The notes below the pieces were generated by a model that was given only the letters and a program-made list of their open reading frames with translations, was not told the origin of the DNA and searched no databases. A program made the translations under genes and the position numbers. Positions 37,607 through 42,217 of a DNA stretch of 42,217 bases are shown here, one piece after another; position 1 is the first letter of the stretch, and each line of letters opens with the position of its first letter. This DNA comes from Planctomycetota bacterium. GTDB taxonomy: Bacteria; Planctomycetota; Planctomycetia; Pirellulales; Pirellulaceae. The stretch covers positions 1 to 42,217 of the forward strand of contig JAJRVM010000056.1 in the NCBI GenBank assembly GCA_024277285.1. Reading direction: 5' to 3'.

Positions 37607-37640
37607 ATTGTGCTGCGAGGGCACAACTTGACGGCAATAC

Positions 37641-38945
37641 ATGCGAGCGGACATGGCAATCACCGACTCTAGCGATTTACTGAGATTCGACCGCCAACAC
37701 GTCTGGCATCCGTACACATCGATGACAGATCCCACCGGTGTCCATTGCGCGGTCGGTGCGAAAGGAGTCCATATCGAGTTGGCGGACGGTCGCCGCCTGC
37801 TTGACGGCATGGCCAGCTGGTGGAGTGCCATTCATGGCTACAATCACCCGGTGCTGAACGAAGTCGCACGCGTGCAACTTGACAATATGGCGCATGTCAT
37901 GTTCGGCGGCCTGACGCATGCTCCGGCGGTCGAGTTGGCAAAACGCCTACTGGATCTGGCGCCCGACGACATCGATTGTGTATTCCTTTGCGATTCTGGC
38001 TCAGTCGCGGTGGAAGTGGCGATGAAGATGGCCTTGCAGTATTGGTCCGCCAACGGCGTGTCAGGCCGCCAGCGCTTCCTTACCGTGCGAAACGGGTACC
38101 ATGGCGATACATTACACGCCATGAGCGTATGTGACCCAACGACCGGCATGCACCGGCTATTTGGCGGTGCACTGCCACAACAGTTGTTCGCCGACGCGCC
38201 GCCATTGGGTTATGACCGCCCCCTGGACGAAACAGACCTCAACTCGTTTGCCAGCCTATTGCACGACAACGTCGACGCGATAGCCGGTGTGATCCTCGAA
38301 CCGATCGTGCAAGGCGCGGGCGGCATGCGGTTTTACTCACCGCAATACTTACGGCGCGTCCGAGAACTGACCGCGGCGAGCGGGACCCTGTTGATTCTGG
38401 ACGAGATCGCGACCGGGCTGGGTCGCACTGGCCGGATGTTTGCTGCGGAACACGCTGGCATTTGCCCCGACATCATGTGCGTGGGCAAGGCACTCACCGG
38501 CGGCTACATGACACTCGGCGCTGCCATGACGACTCGCGACGTGGCTCAACGAGTCAGCGGCAATGGTCACGTGCTGATGCACGGTCCAACATTCATGGGA
38601 AACCCACTCGCATGTGCGGTCGCAAACGCCAGCATCGATCTACTGCTCGCATCGCCCTGGCAGCAGAACGTCCAGCGCATCGAACACGCATTATCCAAGG
38701 GACTCGCACCGTGCCGCGACCTTCCACACGTGGTCGATGTCCGCACACTCGGCGCAATCGGTGTGATCGAATTGGACCAACAGGTCGATGTGGCCGCCTA
38801 TCAACAAGCCTTCGTTGCGCGGGGCGTATGGGTCCGACCTTTTGGCAACCTGGTCTACGTCATGCCGCCCTATGTGATGCAGTCCCCCGACCTACAAGTG
38901 CTTAGCGATGTCATTGTCGAAGTCGTAACAGAACACCCGTTGTAA
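37641..38945 (+). CDS. bioA: Adenosylmethionine-8-amino-7-oxononanoate aminotransferase
   Basis: Converts KAPA to DAPA with S-adenosylmethionine as amino donor, the third step from pimeloyl-ACP in biotin synthesis. The 434-residue class-III PLP aminotransferase has HVWHPYTSMTDP near the N terminus, DGMASWWSAIHGYNHP, FCDSGS-like FLCDSGSVAVEVAMK, NGYHGDTLHAMS, LDEIATGLGRTG and the PLP lysine in VGKALTGGYMT. A second in-frame ATG four codons later (37653) is also possible; neither start has a strong ribosome-binding site. First gene of a five-gene biotin operon, preceded by a long palindrome. Confidence 0.96.
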   Translation: MRADMAITDSSDLLRFDRQHVWHPYTSMTDPTGVHCAVGAKGVHIELADGRRLLDGMASWWSAIHGYNHPVLNEVARVQLDNMAHVMFGGLTHAPAVELAKRLLDLAPDDIDCVFLCDSGSVAVEVAMKMALQYWSANGVSGRQRFLTVRNGYHGDTLHAMSVCDPTTGMHRLFGGALPQQLFADAPPLGYDRPLDETDLNSFASLLHDNVDAIAGVILEPIVQGAGGMRFYSPQYLRRVRELTAASGTLLILDEIATGLGRTGRMFAAEHAGICPDIMCVGKALTGGYMTLGAAMTTRDVAQRVSGNGHVLMHGPTFMGNPLACAVANASIDLLLASPWQQNVQRIEHALSKGLAPCRDLPHVVDVRTLGAIGVIELDQQVDVAAYQQAFVARGVWVRPFGNLVYVMPPYVMQSPDLQVLSDVIVEVVTEHPL

Positions 38946-38997
38946 CGCCGTACGCACACCGCACCGGCTCCATCGTTCTTTCATCCCAGGCGTTTTC

Positions 38998-40188
38998 ATG
39001 ACCGACCCGACTCCCTCTTGGCTTGCGGAAATAGCCAGCGACCTTGAGCGTTTGGAAACGCGCGGTCGCCAGCGGCAACTGCGGACGGTGTCGCCGCACC
39101 CGGCGCATCGCATCCAGGTCGACAATCGCAGCTACTTGAACCTGGCGTCCAACGACTACCTCGGTTTCGGCAGTAACTTGGCACTTCACCAGGAATTCGC
39201 CGAGGCATTGGCTGGCGAACAGTTGCTCGAACGCGTTTCGTTCACCGCATCGGCCTCGCGTCTCTTGGGCGGCGAGCATCCCGCCTTGGCGGCACTGGAA
39301 ACACTGCTCGCCGAATCATATGGTGCCAACCGCCGCGCGTTGGTGTTCAACAGCGGCTACCATGCCAACATCGGCATCTTGCCCGCGTTAACCGGCCGCG
39401 ACGACTGGATCTTGTCCGACCGACTCGTTCACGCCAGCCTGATCGACGGGATCAGGCTAAGCCGCGCGCAGTGGTCACGCTATCGCCACAATGACATGGA
39501 CCATTTGAGGGAATTGCTTGTCAAACGTTCCAAGAACGCGCGGCGTATTTTCATTGTCACAGAGTCGTTGTTTAGCATGGACGGCGACGCTGCCAACCTG
39601 GCAACGCTGGTGGATCTAAAACGCCAGTACGGAGCGATTCTGTACGTGGACGAGGCACATGCAGTCGGTGTGCGTGGTGCACAGGGCCTGGGATTGGCCG
39701 AAGAGCTGAAACTGGACAACGAAGTCGATATCCTGGTCGGCACGTTCGGCAAAGCGTTGGCGTCCGCCGGAGCGTTTGCCATCGTCGCCCCGACGGTGCG
39801 AGAGTACCTCATAAACACCGTCCGCTCGTTGATCTTCACGACCGCCCTGCCGCCCGTCACCGTGTGGTGGACCGTTTTCGTTTTGCGACGAGCTCTCGAC
39901 GCCAGCGACCGACGCGCACAGCTGCGCGACTCGGTGCATATCTTCCGTGAAGCGTTGGGGGCCGCCGGACCGGGCTCACACATCGTTCCGTTGGTCGTCG
40001 GCGAGGACCACGCGGCGGTCCTCCTTTCACAACGTCTGCGCGAACGGGGATATTGGGTCCCACCCATCCGCCCGCCAACGGTACCCGAAGGGACCGCGCG
40101 GCTACGCTTCTCGTTGGGAGCGATGATGAACTCGCGCGAGTTGGTCGAGTTGGCCACCGACACCTTGAAGCTGAAGGAAAGCATGTGA
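38998..40188 (+). CDS. bioF: 8-amino-7-oxononanoate synthase
   Basis: Condenses pimeloyl-ACP with L-alanine to give KAPA. The 396-residue fold-type-I PLP enzyme shows YLNLASNDYLGFGSN, GASRLLGG-like SASRLLGGEHPALAALE, FNSGYHANIG, YVDEAHAVGVRGAQG and the PLP lysine in LVGTFGKALASAGAF. Its stop TGA overlaps the bioG start as GTGA. The 52-base gap from bioA carries the ribosome-binding region (CCCAGGCG). Confidence 0.96.
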   Translation: MTDPTPSWLAEIASDLERLETRGRQRQLRTVSPHPAHRIQVDNRSYLNLASNDYLGFGSNLALHQEFAEALAGEQLLERVSFTASASRLLGGEHPALAALETLLAESYGANRRALVFNSGYHANIGILPALTGRDDWILSDRLVHASLIDGIRLSRAQWSRYRHNDMDHLRELLVKRSKNARRIFIVTESLFSMDGDAANLATLVDLKRQYGAILYVDEAHAVGVRGAQGLGLAEELKLDNEVDILVGTFGKALASAGAFAIVAPTVREYLINTVRSLIFTTALPPVTVWWTVFVLRRALDASDRRAQLRDSVHIFREALGAAGPGSHIVPLVVGEDHAAVLLSQRLRERGYWVPPIRPPTVPEGTARLRFSLGAMMNSRELVELATDTLKLKESM

Positions 40189-40901
40189 AGACCGTCTGGT
40201 TACAGCGCGACGATCGGCCGCAAGCACTCGTTTTTTTTGCCGGCTGGGGCATGGACATCCAGCCCTTCCAGCGTCTGACGAGCTCGGCATATGACGTGTG
40301 TGTCTGTTACGACTATCGGGTCAGCCAACCCCAGCCCCATGGAAACGCGCATCCCGACTCGATGTTGCCCGCGGATACGGCGAAGGAGACACTGACCACA
40401 TTGGGAGCGTACCGCGATATAACGGTCGTCGCATGGTCTTTCGGCTGCGCCATAGCCAATCAGATCATGGCGCGCAGCCATTGGCCACTACGCGACGCGG
40501 TCGCGATCAATGGCACCGTGACTCCCGAAGATGAACACATGGGCATCCCGAAACGCTGGCTCGACGCCACCGCCGCGAACCTGCACGAAGATGGGTGGAC
40601 GAAATTCGTGCGTCGCATGTGCCTTGGCAAAGCCGCTCGTCAGGACTTCTTCGACCACTCGCCCAAACGCGACTTGGCCAGTATCGTGGAAGAACTTGAC
40701 GACTTGCGACAACTGGCCACGCCACGCGAATGCCACTTTCGGCGGGCACTCATTGGCAGCAAAGACAGGATCATTCTGCCCGAAAACCAACAGCGTTGCT
40801 GGGAGCACTTTGGAATTCCCTTCCAGACAATCGCCGCATCACACTACCCCTTCCACGTGTGGAACTCGTGGGACGAGTTGCTGGCGACCGAACCGCAGTG
40901 A
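40185..40901 (+). CDS. bioG: Pimeloyl-ACP methyl ester carboxylesterase BioG
   Basis: Removes the methyl ester put on by BioC, releasing pimeloyl-ACP for BioF; it replaces BioH. The 238-residue DUF452-type alpha/beta hydrolase has VFFAGWGMDIQPF at the oxyanion-side start, VCVCYDYR, the nucleophile in VVAWSFGCA (Ser85), an Asp in GSKDRIILP and a His in ASHYPFHVW. A GTG at 40185 overlaps the bioF stop (GTGA) and has GAAGGA seven bases upstream; the longer frame from 40053 lies inside bioF and is rejected. Between it and bioC a palindromic element is inserted. Confidence 0.92.
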   Translation: MKTVWLQRDDRPQALVFFAGWGMDIQPFQRLTSSAYDVCVCYDYRVSQPQPHGNAHPDSMLPADTAKETLTTLGAYRDITVVAWSFGCAIANQIMARSHWPLRDAVAINGTVTPEDEHMGIPKRWLDATAANLHEDGWTKFVRRMCLGKAARQDFFDHSPKRDLASIVEELDDLRQLATPRECHFRRALIGSKDRIILPENQQRCWEHFGIPFQTIAASHYPFHVWNSWDELLATEPQ

Positions 40902-40935
40902 AAAAGGATGAGGTAGAAACGACACCTTCCCCCGT

Positions 40936-41021
40936 CTTAGCTGGCAAAACTCGTTCCCCTACGGGGCAAGCCCGTAGGGGTCCCTGACTTAGTCAAACGC
41001 TGCAATCGACTAAACAGATAC
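40936..41021 (-). repeat. 86-bp REP-like palindromic element, copy 2
   Basis: Opposite in orientation to 15152-15237 and identical at 82 of 86 bases. The central hairpin CCCCTACGGGG-CAAG-type stem is more perfect than in copy 1. It lies between bioG and bioC, within the biotin operon, where an RNA hairpin could stabilise or attenuate the transcript. Confidence 0.9.
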
Positions 41022-41123
41022 AAGAAGCCTACTTACGCTGTTTGTGCCATGCACCGCAACGAACCGTTTCAAGGCAATGCACGATTACGACTGGAAACGC
41101 TGGGCATCTAACAGCCGACTGCG

Positions 41124-41906
41124 ATGGACCAACCTTTGAGCGACAAGACACTGGTGGCAAGGCGATTCGCGCGCAGCACTGCGACGTATCATCGCGCGGC
41201 GATTGTCCAGCGTGAAATGGCCCAGCGTTTGGTGCAGTACGTCGCCGACGCGGCAACAACGCAGGCCTTTGACAACGTCCTGGAGTTGGGCTGTGGCACG
41301 GGCCTGCTGACAGACTTGCTGGTCCGTCAATTTGCCATCCGCCGGCTGGTCCTCAACGATATCGTACCCGACCTCGACGCGCTCGCAGCGCGTTGCGCCG
41401 GTGCCCAGCCAGAGCTGCAGATTGCTCGGCTCCCGGGTGATATGGAATCGGTCACCTTACCGGCCAATCAACACCTGGTCATCTCGAACGCGGTATTACA
41501 ATGGGCCGCCGATGCCGACACGATGCTCCGACGCATGATCGCTGCCGTTCGACCGGGCGGGCTTTTGGCGATCGCAACTTTCGGTCCAAGCAACTTGAGC
41601 GAGACACGGCAGCTCACCGGTACCGCACTACACTATCTTTCACTGAGTGAAATCGAAGCACAACTGGCAGCAGACACCAGCATTCTCGTGCGTGACGAGC
41701 GCATCCGCACAGTCTCTTTCAAAACCGCTTACGCCGTGCTACAACACTTGAAACGGACCGGTGTCAACGGTCTGCGACGTGGCTCTTGGTCACCGCGCGC
41801 GTTCCGCGAGTTTTGCGACCTCTATGAGTCTCGGTTTCGCGACGGCAACCGCGTTCCATTGACTTACCACCCCATCACTATCGTCGCGCGCCGACACAGA
41901 ACGTGA
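41124..41906 (+). CDS. bioC: Malonyl-ACP O-methyltransferase
   Basis: Methylates malonyl-ACP so that the ordinary fatty-acid enzymes can extend it to pimeloyl-ACP methyl ester. The 260-residue class-I methyltransferase has VARRFARSTATYHRAA near the N terminus (BioC typical), the SAM motif VLELGCGTGLLTDLL, DMESVTLP, LVISNAVLQWAAD and a C-terminal TGVNGLRRGSWSPRAFREF (matching the BioC T-G-x-N region). Separated by 222 bases from bioG, the gap being mostly the palindromic element. The ATG at 41124 has no strong Shine-Dalgarno. Confidence 0.94.
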   Translation: MDQPLSDKTLVARRFARSTATYHRAAIVQREMAQRLVQYVADAATTQAFDNVLELGCGTGLLTDLLVRQFAIRRLVLNDIVPDLDALAARCAGAQPELQIARLPGDMESVTLPANQHLVISNAVLQWAADADTMLRRMIAAVRPGGLLAIATFGPSNLSETRQLTGTALHYLSLSEIEAQLAADTSILVRDERIRTVSFKTAYAVLQHLKRTGVNGLRRGSWSPRAFREFCDLYESRFRDGNRVPLTYHPITIVARRHRT

Positions 41907-41932
41907 GCTGGGCACCGGGAGCGAACCTCGCA

Positions 41933-42217
41933 ATGCTGTATTTTGTGACCGGAATCGATACCGAGATCGGCAAGACCGTCACTACTGGAATGTTGGCCGC
42001 CTGGTTCCAAGAGCAAGGCTGTCGCACCATCACGCAAAAATTGGTTCAAACCGGCTGCGTAGGTGACAGTGACGATATTCGCGTTCATCGCCGCCTGATT
42101 GGATCGGAACTGCTGCCAGAAGATCTACAACAAACAACCTGTGGAGCGACGTACCCCTTTCCGGCATCCCCACACCTTGCCGCCTCACTCGCAGGCGAAT
42201 CTGTCGACATTGACCAT
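41933..42217 (+). CDS. bioD: Dethiobiotin synthetase, partial (cut by window end)
   Basis: The first 95 codons of BioD, which closes DAPA with CO2 and ATP to dethiobiotin. It starts MLYFVTGIDTEIGKTVTTG, where the phosphate-binding loop GIDTEIGKT (7-15) matches the G-T-D-T-x-V-G-K-T consensus with Ile for Thr. KLVQTG follows, the usual KPVQTG motif with a Pro-to-Leu change. The frame is open to the window edge. It lies 26 bases after bioC. No bioB follows within view. Confidence 0.93.
   Translation, partial: MLYFVTGIDTEIGKTVTTGMLAAWFQEQGCRTITQKLVQTGCVGDSDDIRVHRRLIGSELLPEDLQQTTCGATYPFPASPHLAASLAGESVDIDH

Larger units (their letters stand above)
36760..37640. other. Repeat-rich spacer between tRNA-Pro and bioA
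   Basis: About 880 bases without a supported gene. It holds a 49-bp interspersed repeat (36974-37022), a large inverted-repeat unit with recurring GGCCTGAAGGGC (37084-37313), and the biotin operon upstream region with a long palindrome (37561-37606). The short frame phrases seen here (LGWSKVAANAADFAEP on the minus strand) come from the repeat and were not called as genes. Confidence 0.6.

Overview
The window reads as a stretch of chromosome from a planctomycete, probably of the Pirellulales type. This rests on several traits: a zinc-ribbon/GYF/small-membrane-domain protein, a PEP-CTERM secreted protein, a secreted His/Pro-rich small protein, frequent TTG and GTG starts, loosely packed single genes with long spacers, and many short intergenic repeats. 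No phage, plasmid or intact transposase gene is visible. The assignment is inferred from gene content, not from a marker gene.

Layout. 1-4 kb: a secreted helical protein, a STAS-domain protein and a NarL/DegS-type sensor histidine kinase. 4-9 kb (minus strand): a 984-aa FAD/Fe-S oxidoreductase whose stop overlaps the start of moaD, followed by moaE and moaA, so molybdopterin synthesis genes sit behind a respiratory-type dehydrogenase. 9-15 kb: folE (with a repeat-expanded N terminus), a DUF309 protein, a Bax-inhibitor-1-like membrane protein, nth, dcd and an AAA+ ATPase. 15-24 kb: an HDOD protein, aconitase acnA, a GYF protein, nfo and a stand-alone EboD-like sugar-phosphate cyclase. 24-30 kb: a GNAT acetyltransferase, a coupled pair of M16 peptidase-family genes (one with lost zinc ligands, one intact), a small secreted protein, ndk and pyrF. 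30-33 kb: a large secreted M16 zinc protease gene cut by one in-frame TAA. 34-36 kb: a FabZ-like dehydratase, a small winged-helix-like protein and a PEP-CTERM protein with a strong intrinsic terminator. 36.7 kb: tRNA-Pro(GGG). 37.6-42.2 kb: a biotin operon bioA-bioF-bioG-bioC-bioD, with bioD cut by the window edge.

How genes work together. BioC and BioG bracket pimeloyl-ACP synthesis, and BioF, BioA and BioD carry pimeloyl-ACP to dethiobiotin; bioB is not in view. MoaA makes the pterin precursor with MoaC (not here), and MoaD/MoaE add the dithiolene sulfurs. The two M16 genes overlap by four bases and probably encode one heterodimer. Nth and Nfo are both base-excision repair enzymes but lie 9 kb apart.

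The most notable non-coding layer is repeats. There are at least nine short tandem arrays with 12-16 bp units, several lying on gene boundaries (a stop codon, a ribosome-binding site, an N-terminal coding tail). There are also at least five kinds of interspersed or inverted repeat: an 86-bp palindromic element present twice 26 kb apart, a 62-bp element present twice, a roughly 19-bp motif present three times, MITE-like inverted repeats, and a degenerate 49-bp repeat. No clear new multi-gene defence or biosynthetic system was found. The best candidates for follow-up are the interrupted M16 protease, the repeat families, the isolated EboD-like enzyme and the palindrome ahead of the biotin operon.
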